5,120 nucleotides of DNA, from positions 1 through 5,120 of the forward strand of contig JADZET010000096.1 of the NCBI GenBank assembly GCA_020850375.1, written 5' to 3'. Each line of letters starts with the position of its first letter. Position 1 is the first letter of the stretch. The stretch is from Phycisphaeraceae bacterium. Lineage in GTDB: Bacteria; Planctomycetota; Phycisphaerae; Phycisphaerales; Phycisphaeraceae. Position numbers and translations under genes: made by a program. The notes under the pieces were generated by a model that made no database searches, was not told the DNA's origin, and was given only the letters and a program-made list of their open reading frames with translations. Below, one piece after another: positions 1 through 5,120 of the stretch.

Positions 1-689
1 AGTTCTACGGGCCGTTCAAGGAGAACCTGGACAACGCCCACCAGTCGATGGTGCACGCCAAGGCGGAGATGGAGACGGCGCCGCACGAGTGCCCCAAGTG
101 CGGGGCGGGGACGGTGTACCGGTTCGGGAAGAACGGGCGGTTCCTCTCGTGCAGCCGGTATCCCAAGTGCGAGTTCGCGGCTCCGATCGACGCCGAGGGC
201 AACCCGCAGGGGCCGGAGGTCACGGACATTCTTTGCCCGATCTGCGGGTCGGGGATGAGCAAACGCACGGGTCGGTTCGGCGCGTTCCTGGGGTGCGTGA
301 ACTACCCGACGTGCAAGGGGATCCTGCGGCTGGACCCCCGCAAGGGGACGGTGATCCTGCCCAAGGTGCCGCCGCTCTTGACGGACGTGCCGTGCCCGAA
401 GTGTGGGTCGCCGCTGGCCATGCGGATGAGCAAGCGCGGGTTCTGGCTGAGCTGCTCGACGTTCCCCAAGTGCCGGGGGCGCGCGGCGTGGACGTCGGTC
501 GAGCCGGAGAAGCAGCAGACGCTCGAAGAGGCCTACCACAAACACGAGAAGGAAAACCCCGTGCCTGTGGTGCGGACGACGGGAGGGCAGGTGGTGGGCG
601 AGGGGTACATGCCGACGATCGGCTCAGCGCCCGCCGCGACGGGGCAGGAGGCGGTGGGCTCGCGCGATCTTGATTCGGACGCGGCGTGA
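1..689 (+). CDS. topA: DNA topoisomerase I, C-terminal part (5' truncated by window)
   Basis: This is the 3' end of a type IA topoisomerase gene, the enzyme that relaxes negative supercoils through a transient single-strand break. The reading frame is open from base 3, giving 228 visible residues, and ends at TGA 687-689. The catalytic core lies upstream of the window; the first visible residues (FYGPFKENLDNA) look like the end of the core. Three zinc-ribbon modules of the topoisomerase C4 type follow, with cysteines at visible residues 30/33/50/56, 78/81/98/104 and 131/134/151/157. Each has the CPxCG...C-x5-C layout and a GRF/RGF-aromatic strand. In this family such ribbons bind single-stranded DNA and can contact RNA polymerase. 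After the third ribbon is a tail of about 70 residues without recognisable domain, ending in an acidic DLDSDAA. Nothing looks broken. It converges on the small minus-strand gene, with a 43-base gap. Confidence 0.93.
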   Translation, partial: FYGPFKENLDNAHQSMVHAKAEMETAPHECPKCGAGTVYRFGKNGRFLSCSRYPKCEFAAPIDAEGNPQGPEVTDILCPICGSGMSKRTGRFGAFLGCVNYPTCKGILRLDPRKGTVILPKVPPLLTDVPCPKCGSPLAMRMSKRGFWLSCSTFPKCRGRAAWTSVEPEKQQTLEEAYHKHEKENPVPVVRTTGGQVVGEGYMPTIGSAPAATGQEAVGSRDLDSDAA

Positions 690-720
690 GGTATCAGAAA
701 TAGATGGGGACTTGTGCGGG

Positions 721-734
721 AGGCGATCGCGCCT
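721..734. repeat. Short inverted repeat at the convergent gene ends
   Basis: AGGCG-ATCG-CGCCT is a perfect 5-bp stem with a 4-base loop, placed between topA and the convergent small gene and overlapping the latter's stop codon by two bases. It could act as a weak bidirectional transcript end. Neither strand shows a T-run after it, so it is not a convincing intrinsic terminator. It contains the octamer GCGATCGC. Confidence 0.25.
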
Positions 735-975
735 ACTGCACGGTGGCGTTGAGCGCCGCCTGGGCGGCCAGGCCGCGGCGCAGGCTGATCAAGAGGCCGT
801 GCACGCTGGCGATCGCGGGCTCGAACTTGCCGCCGGCGGCGTCATCGCGGAGCTGGCCCGCACGGTCGATCAGGCCGTCGATCGACGCCCGCACGGCCGC
901 GCGGTCGCGCAGCAGCGTGGTGCGCATCTGCTCGAGTTCCTTCTGCAAGCGATCCACGTCCGCCTGGGTCACCAT
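733..975 (-). CDS. Small helical/coiled-coil protein of unknown function (80 aa)
   Basis: I do not recognise this gene. It encodes 80 residues, from ATG at 973-975 to TAG at 733-735. Residues about 3-47 are rich in charged and leucine/isoleucine positions spaced like an amphipathic helix or short coiled coil (VDRLQKELEQM, then IDGLIDRAGQL). A Gly-Gly turn at 48-49 precedes a second helix at about 52-76. There is no signal peptide, membrane segment or cysteine, so it is probably a small cytoplasmic, perhaps self-associating protein. Support for a real gene is a clean Shine-Dalgarno (AGGAGA, 7 bases before the ATG), sensible composition, and placement in the gap between topA and the cyclophilin gene. 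The plus-strand reading frames through this region have the arginine- and serine-rich composition typical of antisense shadows in GC-rich DNA. It is divergent from the cyclophilin gene. Confidence 0.72.
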   Translation of the reverse strand: MVTQADVDRLQKELEQMRTTLLRDRAAVRASIDGLIDRAGQLRDDAAGGKFEPAIASVHGLLISLRRGLAAQAALNATVQ

Positions 976-982
976 GATTCGT

Positions 983-988
983 TCTCCT
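983..988 (-). promoter_or_regulatory. Ribosome binding site of the 80-aa gene
   Basis: AGGAGA on the minus strand, 7 bases upstream of the ATG at 975. It fixes this start and is the main evidence that the small frame is translated. Confidence 0.7.
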
Positions 989-1065
989 GGCCGAGGCCCG
1001 TCCCTGCCCCCGGGGCCGTCAGCGATTTATCCCCATCGTCGGCGATCACGGGCTTGCGGCCGAAG

Positions 1066-1095
1066 TTTTCCCTCCGGCGGATTTGGGCCTACAAT
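1066..1095 (+). promoter_or_regulatory. Candidate promoter of the cyclophilin gene
   Basis: TACAAT at 1090-1095 is a good -10 match in GC-rich surroundings. The best upstream partner is a poor -35 (TTTTCC at 1066-1071, spacer 18). Transcription would start near 1102, giving a leader of about 50 bases before the ATG at 1155. The 976-1154 gap must hold promoters for both divergent genes. For the minus-strand gene I see only an AT-rich GATAAAT on the minus strand (1025-1031) with no partner -35. Confidence 0.35.
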
Positions 1096-1154
1096 CCCGG
1101 ACCGCTTCGCACGTGCTTTTTGGCCCGATAACCCCACCTTTCGCGAGTTCCCCC

Positions 1155-1643
1155 ATGAGCCCCGCCGCCAACCCCCAGGTCCAGCTCGAAACGTCCGAAG
1201 GCGCCATCACCATCGAGCTCTGGCCCGACGTCGCGCCCGGCCACGCGGAGAACTTCCTCAAGCTCACGCGCCAGGGTTTCTACGACGGGTTGAGCTTCCA
1301 CCGCATCCTGCCGGGCTTCGTCATCCAGGGCGGCTGCCCGCGCGGGGACGGGACGGGCGGGCCGGGCTGGAAGGTCAAGGCCGAGTTCAACGACCGCAAG
1401 CACGACAAGGGCGTGCTCTCCATGGCCCGCAGCGCGCACCCGGACTCGGCGGGGTCGCAGTTCTTCATCTGCCTGGGGCGTGAGCACTGCCAGCACCTCG
1501 ACAAGCAGTACACAGCCTTCGGCAAGGTGATCAGCGGGATCGAGGCGGTGGACAAGATCGCCGCCACGCCGCTGGCGGACCGCAGCGCGGGGACGCCGGC
1601 CAAGGCGCCGAAGATCAACAAGGCGACGGTGGTCGGGGCCTGA
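1155..1643 (+). CDS. Cyclophilin-type peptidyl-prolyl cis-trans isomerase
   Basis: A single-domain cyclophilin of 162 residues that catalyses cis-trans isomerisation of X-Pro bonds during protein folding. It is close to the usual length of short bacterial PpiA/PpiB enzymes and has no signal peptide, so it is expected in the cytoplasm. Signature segments are FHRILPGFVIQGG (residues 48-60; catalytic Arg50, hydrophobic Phe55, Gln58), MARSAHPDSAGSQFFI (90-105) and LDKQYTAFGKV (115-125). The position equivalent to cyclosporin-contacting Trp121 of human CypA is His114, as in many bacterial forms that bind the drug weakly. GGCP replaces the commoner GGDP, a variant also found in other bacterial cyclophilins. 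I chose ATG 1155 because similarity begins just after it (VQLETSEGAITIEL). An in-frame TTG at 1083 would add 24 residues without family character and would overlap the candidate promoter. The Shine-Dalgarno is weak or absent. The stop at 1641-1643 lies 9 bases from the stop of the convergent membrane-protein gene. Confidence 0.93.
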   Translation: MSPAANPQVQLETSEGAITIELWPDVAPGHAENFLKLTRQGFYDGLSFHRILPGFVIQGGCPRGDGTGGPGWKVKAEFNDRKHDKGVLSMARSAHPDSAGSQFFICLGREHCQHLDKQYTAFGKVISGIEAVDKIAATPLADRSAGTPAKAPKINKATVVGA

Positions 1644-1652
1644 ACTGGCGCT

Positions 1653-3152
1653 TTATTCGAATTCGGATGCCTGCGTGGTGGCGGCCGCGTCGTCGCGGGC
1701 CAGGACGTAGTACTTCGGCTCCATGCCGCGGATGGTCACGTCGCCGCTGATCCATTGCATGAAGAGGTAGGGCCGGCCGTCGAGTTGGCGGATCTCATAG
1801 TGAGCGTCCGGACCTTTGAATGAGAAGATGCGTCCCCTGCTCCAGACGTGCTTGTCGTCCGGCTGCCACTGGACGCGGCCGTCGGGCTCGAAGGTCAGGG
1901 AGCGAAGGAACAGATCGACTTGGGAGTACCGAGTCCCGGGCTTGAACTGGTCAATCTTCTCGACGAAATCCACGCTGACCCATCGGCCCAGCACGTCGGG
2001 GTCGGGCTCGAAGGCCGGCAGGACCCGTCGTTGCGTTGTCGGGGTTGGGGTGTAGGTCATCACGGGCCAACTCGCAATGGCGATCGCGCCGGCGCCCCAG
2101 AGCAGCAGGACCACGAAAGCGAACCATGAGGCCGGCCGGGCCATGTTCGTCGTCCAGCCGATGCCGAAACGCTTCTCCACCCAGAGGGCGGGGTCGTCGG
2201 GGTTGAAGTAGATCACTCCGAGCTTCCAGCAACGATCGGGTGTGCCGTCGCCACGAGACGCACACTTGCCGGCGCGGTCCTCAAGCCGCATGATCCGGGC
2301 GATGATCAGGCCGATGACGATGATCATCAGGGGATCGAGCACGAGCAGCGGCAGCAGATAGCCCATCGGTGAGTGGCCAGGGGAGAGGAAGGCCGGCGCC
2401 AGGGCGAGCCAGGCCATGGACGCGGCCATGGCGTAGGCGACCAGGGGGAGAATCCAGAGCATCAGGCGGTGGCGCTGCTCGGCCTGCGGGGTTTGTGGGC
2501 CGCGCATGGGCGCACGGACAAGCGTCAGGCCCAGGGCGGTCAGCAGGAGGCAGATCCAGATTCCCATGACGGGCATCATCAGGAGGCTGGCGGTGCTTCG
2601 CGGCGCCCAGGCATCGACCTGACCCTGGATGTTCCAGTGCATCGGGAGCGACGAAGGCATGCGGTCGGCCAGGGCGAGCGCGAGCAGGCCGGCGAGGATG
2701 CAGATGACGTAGGGGCCGGCATGGACGGGCCAGCCGCCGGGCATGGCGACACGGCGTGGGCGGACCACCGCCTCGCGCACCAGCGACTCGGGCGCGGCGT
2801 GCGGCAGGACGCGCCTGCGGGCCAGCAGGTACACGCACGCGACGAGAATCAGCTGAATCGGCGTCACGACGAGCAGCGCCAGGAGCAGCGCAGCAGGCCA
2901 ACGAAGAATCGCCACGGCGACGGCCAGCATGCCCAGGACGGACAGGACACCCACTGCCAGCACACGCCTCCGGAAGTGGCGGATGATGTCCGCGGCCTCG
3001 GGCGTGTCCGTGAAGTCCGGGTCAACGGTGACCCCCAGGAGCAGGCCGCGTCGGGCAAGGATGGGCAGCCACCAGCAGACGGCCGTCAGGATGAGCTGGG
3101 CAAGGAAGATGGTGCTGAGCGTCAGGAAGGCGAGCTGTTGTGCGACACCCAT
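1653..3152 (-). CDS. DUF1648/DUF5808-type membrane protein with C-terminal extracytoplasmic domain
   Basis: A 499-residue polytopic membrane protein. About eight hydrophobic segments are visible (residues 8-33, 64-84, 87-111, 147-163, 187-212, 229-252, 263-288, 342-363). The loop after the fourth carries the DUF1648 signature (MPSSLPMHWNIQGQVDAW, 165-182), as in SdpI-type immunity/signalling proteins. Residues 309-340, between segments seven and eight, read like DUF5808 (YFNPDDPALWVEKRFGIGW). Arg/Lys clusters at 34-63, 112-134, 213-228 and 289-341 would be cytoplasmic by the positive-inside rule, putting the N-terminus, the DUF1648 loop and the tail outside. The tail (about 388-486) is a separate soluble domain: GRWVSVDFV, LFLRSLTFEPDG, HYEIRQLDGRPYLFMQW, then SGDVTIRGMEPKYYVL. 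It resembles, from memory, a domain attached to BlaR1-like M56 proteins; no HExxH protease motif is present here. ATG 3152 follows AAGGAG by 6 bases. The gene is co-transcribed behind the GntR gene. Exact function is unknown; an envelope sensing or immunity role is inferred. Confidence 0.87.
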   Translation of the reverse strand: MGVAQQLAFLTLSTIFLAQLILTAVCWWLPILARRGLLLGVTVDPDFTDTPEAADIIRHFRRRVLAVGVLSVLGMLAVAVAILRWPAALLLALLVVTPIQLILVACVYLLARRRVLPHAAPESLVREAVVRPRRVAMPGGWPVHAGPYVICILAGLLALALADRMPSSLPMHWNIQGQVDAWAPRSTASLLMMPVMGIWICLLLTALGLTLVRAPMRGPQTPQAEQRHRLMLWILPLVAYAMAASMAWLALAPAFLSPGHSPMGYLLPLLVLDPLMIIVIGLIIARIMRLEDRAGKCASRGDGTPDRCWKLGVIYFNPDDPALWVEKRFGIGWTTNMARPASWFAFVVLLLWGAGAIAIASWPVMTYTPTPTTQRRVLPAFEPDPDVLGRWVSVDFVEKIDQFKPGTRYSQVDLFLRSLTFEPDGRVQWQPDDKHVWSRGRIFSFKGPDAHYEIRQLDGRPYLFMQWISGDVTIRGMEPKYYVLARDDAAATTQASEFE

Positions 3153-3158
3153 GGTGAT

Positions 3159-3164
3159 CTCCTT
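3159..3164 (-). promoter_or_regulatory. Ribosome binding site of the membrane-protein gene
   Basis: AAGGAG on the minus strand, 6 bases before the ATG at 3152, inside the 14-base gap after the GntR stop codon. It decides the start and contrasts with the GntR gene, which has no such site. Confidence 0.75.
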
Positions 3165-3166
3165 GG

Positions 3167-3625
3167 CTAGCGCGGCTTGGCGCTGTCAGGCCCGGTCCGG
3201 GAGGTTTGGGGCAGCGCGGCCCGGGCGCCCATGCGACGCAGACGACAGGCGTGGTCTTCCAGAAGGGACGCGACGTCCTGCGGCGTGACACCCTCGGCCA
3301 CGGCCTTGGCGCAGCGTTCGCGGAGTTCGTGGGCGAGTTGCGTCATCGCCCGGCGGTCGGGCGGATCGTGCCGGCGGTCCAGGACGGTGGCGCCGCGACG
3401 ACGCCCCAGATCGAGCCAGCCCTCCTGGGCGAGGCTGCGGTAGGACTCGGCCACGGTGTTGTGGTGCACACCGAGGTCGGCGGCGAGCTGGCGGACGGTG
3501 GGAAGCTGATCACCAGGGGTAAATGCGCCGCCGACGAGCAGGGCTCGCAGGCCGTCGGTGATCTGCCGGTAGACGGGCTCGGAAGAGGCCAGGTCGATGC
3601 GCAGGACTGGCTGCGGACCGCTCAT
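3167..3625 (-). CDS. GntR-family transcriptional regulator, YtrA subfamily
   Basis: A 152-residue DNA-binding repressor of the short YtrA-type GntR class. Residues 17-83 form the winged helix-turn-helix: PVYRQITDGLRALLVGG, the PGDQLPTVRQLAADLGVHHN recognition region (37-56), TVAESYRSLAQEGW, and a wing ending RRRGATVL. The C-terminal part (about 91-134) is a short helical region, as in YtrA-type dimerisation tails, not a large FadR/HutC ligand domain. The last 20 residues look disordered. Members of this class usually repress their own operon, typically with a membrane protein or ABC transporter; here the next gene, 14 bases downstream, is the DUF1648 membrane protein. ATG 3625 gives the usual spacing before PVYRQI and no nearer in-frame ATG exists. 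There is no Shine-Dalgarno; the promoter sits directly against the start codon. The inducer is unknown. Confidence 0.93.
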   Translation of the reverse strand: MSGPQPVLRIDLASSEPVYRQITDGLRALLVGGAFTPGDQLPTVRQLAADLGVHHNTVAESYRSLAQEGWLDLGRRRGATVLDRRHDPPDRRAMTQLAHELRERCAKAVAEGVTPQDVASLLEDHACRLRRMGARAALPQTSRTGPDSAKPR

Positions 3626-3632
3626 GCGGTCT

Positions 3633-3660
3633 ATTGTACATTACATATGTACAAATGCAA
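3633..3660 (-). promoter_or_regulatory. Promoter of the GntR/membrane-protein operon
   Basis: On the minus strand, TTGCAT (3660-3655) and TACAAT (3638-3633) are separated by 16 bases, a good vegetative-type promoter within an abrupt AT-rich patch in GC-rich DNA. Only 7 bases separate the -10 from the GntR ATG, so the start of transcription should fall at or within about two bases of the ATG, giving a leaderless transcript. This agrees with the missing Shine-Dalgarno. Confidence 0.68.
3634..3654. promoter_or_regulatory. Probable GntR operator (7-7-7 inverted repeat)
   Basis: Perfect inverted repeat TTGTACA-N7-TGTACAA with an inner TACATATGTA palindrome overlapping its spacer. The GT...AC ends of each half-site match the general GntR-family operator pattern. 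The repeat fills the -35/-10 spacer and covers most of the -10 box, so a bound dimer should block RNA polymerase. It is the only such site I see in the window, which points to autoregulation of this operon. Confidence 0.7.
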
Positions 3661-3701
3661 GCGGGCGCCAAATCAGGGAAGCGGGGCGGTGATCGAAGTG
3701 G

Positions 3702-5006
3702 CTAGAACTCCGCCACGGGGGTCCCGCCCTCGAGCCATTCGATGATGTTCAGGACGAGGTAGTTCCAGTTCTGGAAGCCGGGGTTGAGGATGGGCTGGCC
3801 GTTCTCGGGCTGGTAGTACTCGTGCAACGCGCCGTGCTGTTCGAGGTCCTGGCCGAAGAGCCGGATGGTTTTCTCAGCCAATTCCCTTGCCTCAACATCG
3901 AAACCGTAGCGTACCAGGCCCCGGAAGGTGAGGTAGTTCGCGACACCCCAGATGGGGCCGAGCCAGGACGAGGGGTTGCCCGAGGCGCGGAGGTTGTACA
4001 TCTTCTCCATCCGCGAGAGGGTGCGGACGCCGAAGGGGGCGTTGAACGTCTGCGGGTCCTTGAGGTGCTCCTCGACCATGCGGTGGGCGTGATCGGGGCT
4101 GGCCACGCCGGACCACAGGGCCATGAAGCCGGACCAGACGCCGATGCGCTGGATCAGACACGGCCAATCGCGCGGCTGGCCGTAGTGCAGCTCGGGCGAC
4201 TCGAAGCGAGGGACGGGCTTGAGGTTGAAGTCGACGCTGTAGTAGAAGCCCAGCCAGGGGTCCCAGCAGTGCTCCTGGATGGCGGCCTTGAGGTCGTCGG
4301 CGTCCTTCTGGTACTGGGCGGCGACTTCGTCCAGGCCGACGCGTTGCAGCAGATAGACCAGGGCCAAGAGCTCGCGGTGCATCATGCAGTTGAGGTAGAT
4401 CGAGCCGCTGCTGCGGTCGGGTCGGCCGTAGGTGCAGGGGTCGTTGTCGACGCCGATGGCCAGGTCGGTCTGCCAGAAGTAGAGCCCGCAGGCGTGGCGG
4501 GAATGGTTGCGGTAGAGGTTGATGAAGGACTGGAGCGGGTAGAGCTTCTCGCGGAGCCACGTCGCGTCGCCGCCGTCCTGCTGGACGAGGAAGGCCGCGT
4601 GCTGGGCGAGGCAGGGCTTGTGCATGTTGTCCGCCATGCCCTTGCCGTCGCGCGGCCAGGGTCCGCCACGGTCGATGACGATCGGGACCCAGCCGGTCGG
4701 GCCGTGGGGCTCGAGGTAGTTGAGGATGCAGCCTCGCTCATGCGGGCGGGCCTTGTCGAACTCGGCCGGGTCGGCGACGCGGGTGAGGACCTGCCGCAGG
4801 GCGACGTTGCTCAGCCAGGAGTCCCAGTCCCAGAGCAGGTCGGCGTACTGCGAGCTGCCGGGAGTGAGGAAGGGGTGCCGCAGGGCCTTGCCCGCGTCGC
4901 GGTACATCTGCCGGTAGTCCTTGCAGACGTGCTCGCGGATCAGGGGGATGTAACGGTCGAGGTCAGCTGCCAAGGATGATGTTCCCGTGAAATAACCCCG
5001 CCCCAC
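3702..5006 (-). CDS. GH63/trehalase-like glycoside hydrolase (MGH1-like)
   Basis: A 434-residue glycosidase of the (alpha/alpha)6-barrel type, best placed in the GH63 group with mannosylglycerate/glucosylglycerate hydrolases and bacterial alpha-glucosidases; it is related in fold to GH37 trehalases. Visible signatures are HPFLTPG (44-50), LWDWDSWLSNVAL (58-70), FWQTDLAIGVDNDP (177-190), NPSSWLGPIWGVANYL (344-359) and HEYYQPENGQP (395-405). By family analogy Asp187 is the likely general acid and Glu396 the general base; both are present, so it should be active. The length suits the compact single-domain members. No signal peptide is visible, so it probably acts in the cytoplasm on a small glycoside or oligosaccharide; substrate cannot be read from the sequence. 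The start is uncertain: GTG 5006 directly follows the upstream stop (TAAGTG) and has no Shine-Dalgarno, while TTG 4973 is an alternative 11 codons in. It probably forms an operon with the upstream glycosyltransferase. Confidence 0.88.
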   Translation of the reverse strand: MGRGYFTGTSSLAADLDRYIPLIREHVCKDYRQMYRDAGKALRHPFLTPGSSQYADLLWDWDSWLSNVALRQVLTRVADPAEFDKARPHERGCILNYLEPHGPTGWVPIVIDRGGPWPRDGKGMADNMHKPCLAQHAAFLVQQDGGDATWLREKLYPLQSFINLYRNHSRHACGLYFWQTDLAIGVDNDPCTYGRPDRSSGSIYLNCMMHRELLALVYLLQRVGLDEVAAQYQKDADDLKAAIQEHCWDPWLGFYYSVDFNLKPVPRFESPELHYGQPRDWPCLIQRIGVWSGFMALWSGVASPDHAHRMVEEHLKDPQTFNAPFGVRTLSRMEKMYNLRASGNPSSWLGPIWGVANYLTFRGLVRYGFDVEARELAEKTIRLFGQDLEQHGALHEYYQPENGQPILNPGFQNWNYLVLNIIEWLEGGTPVAEF

Positions 5007-5120
5007 TTACTTGAACAGGTTGTACTTGAGGATGCAGCGGATGGCGGAGAAGCCGTCCTTCCAGTTGATCTTCTTGCCCTCGGCGAAGGTGCGGCCGGAG
5101 TAGGAGACGGGGGTCTCGTA
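5007..5120 (-). CDS. GT2-family glycosyltransferase, C-terminal end (truncated by window)
   Basis: Only the last 37 codons are visible, ending at TAA 5007-5009; the rest lies beyond base 5120. The tail has the pattern ETPVSYSGRTFAEGKKINW followed by KDGFSAIRCILKYNLFK. This E-x-P-V-x-Y-x-GRT-x-x-EGKKI-x-WKDG motif is characteristic of dolichol-phosphate-mannosyltransferase-like GT2 enzymes, which move a sugar from a nucleotide donor to a polyprenyl-phosphate or similar acceptor. There is no membrane segment in the visible tail. It directly abuts the glycosidase gene and is presumably its operon partner. The family call rests on this short segment only. Confidence 0.8.
   Translation of the reverse strand, partial: YETPVSYSGRTFAEGKKINWKDGFSAIRCILKYNLFK

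Noticed and set aside
90..473. Three repeated four-cysteine units considered as a novel repeat array
   Set aside because: They are the ordinary tandem zinc ribbons of topoisomerase I, diverged from one another and typical of the family.
721..734. Intrinsic terminator between topA and the small gene
   Set aside because: The hairpin has only 5 base pairs and no T-run follows on either strand; kept only as a weak inverted repeat.
1025..1048. Minus-strand promoter for the 80-aa gene based on GATAAAT
   Set aside because: Only a partial -10 match, and no -35-like hexamer at a suitable distance.
1083..1154. Upstream TTG extension of the cyclophilin
   Set aside because: The 24 added residues lack cyclophilin or clear signal-peptide character, and the TTG lies upstream of the candidate -10 box.
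704..1483. Plus-strand open frame running through the small gene and the cyclophilin region
   Set aside because: Arg/Pro/Ala-rich low-complexity translation overlapping two better-supported genes in other frames.
2373..3170. Plus-strand open frame (265 codons) opposite the membrane-protein gene
   Set aside because: Highly hydrophilic, Gly/Arg/Gln/Asp-rich translation with no domain; it is the complement of transmembrane codons.
3661..3701. Terminator after the glycosidase gene
   Set aside because: The GC-rich stretch has no stable stem-loop followed by T residues on the minus strand; transcription from the upstream operon may simply continue or end by another mechanism.
3822..4979. Long plus-strand open frame (385 codons) opposite the glycosidase
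   Set aside because: It is antisense to a well-conserved enzyme and is rich in Val/Glu/Ala/Gly with no domain, as expected from GC-rich codon use on the other strand.

Overview
The window is GC-rich (roughly two-thirds G+C by eye) and densely coded, with small gaps between genes. It reads as a chromosomal segment of a free-living, GC-rich bacterium. Protein style and gene mix would suit a planctomycete-like lineage, but this is a weak inference. No tRNA, rRNA, CRISPR array, insertion sequence or phage gene is visible, and no gene-free stretch exceeds about 180 bases.

Left part (1-1643). The window opens inside the 3' end of topA (DNA topoisomerase I), showing its three C-terminal four-cysteine zinc ribbons. 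Facing it is a small minus-strand gene for an 80-residue helical protein of unknown function, with a good Shine-Dalgarno site. A 179-base divergent intergenic region (976-1154) follows, then a plus-strand cytosolic cyclophilin-type peptidyl-prolyl isomerase.

Middle (1653-3660). Two minus-strand genes form a clear operon: a YtrA-type GntR repressor (152 aa) and, 14 bases downstream, a 499-aa polytopic membrane protein. The membrane protein combines DUF1648 (SdpI-like) and DUF5808 features with a C-terminal soluble domain that topology reasoning places outside the cytoplasm. The operon starts at a compact AT-rich promoter. A perfect 7-7-7 inverted repeat (3634-3654) fills the -35/-10 spacer and overlaps the -10, so the pair looks autoregulated. 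The predicted transcription start falls on the regulator's ATG, implying a leaderless mRNA.

Right part (3702-5120). Also on the minus strand are a GH63/trehalase-like (alpha/alpha)6-barrel glycosidase and, immediately upstream, the last 37 codons of a GT2 (dolichol-phosphate-mannosyltransferase-like) glycosyltransferase. The glycosidase GTG start directly abuts the transferase stop codon (TAAGTG), suggesting translational coupling and a joint role in glycan or glycoside metabolism.

The most interesting unit is the GntR/membrane-protein module: a repressor with its own operator, paired with an SdpI-like membrane protein carrying an extra extracytoplasmic domain. It could be an envelope-stress or antimicrobial-response system, but that function is inferred, not shown.
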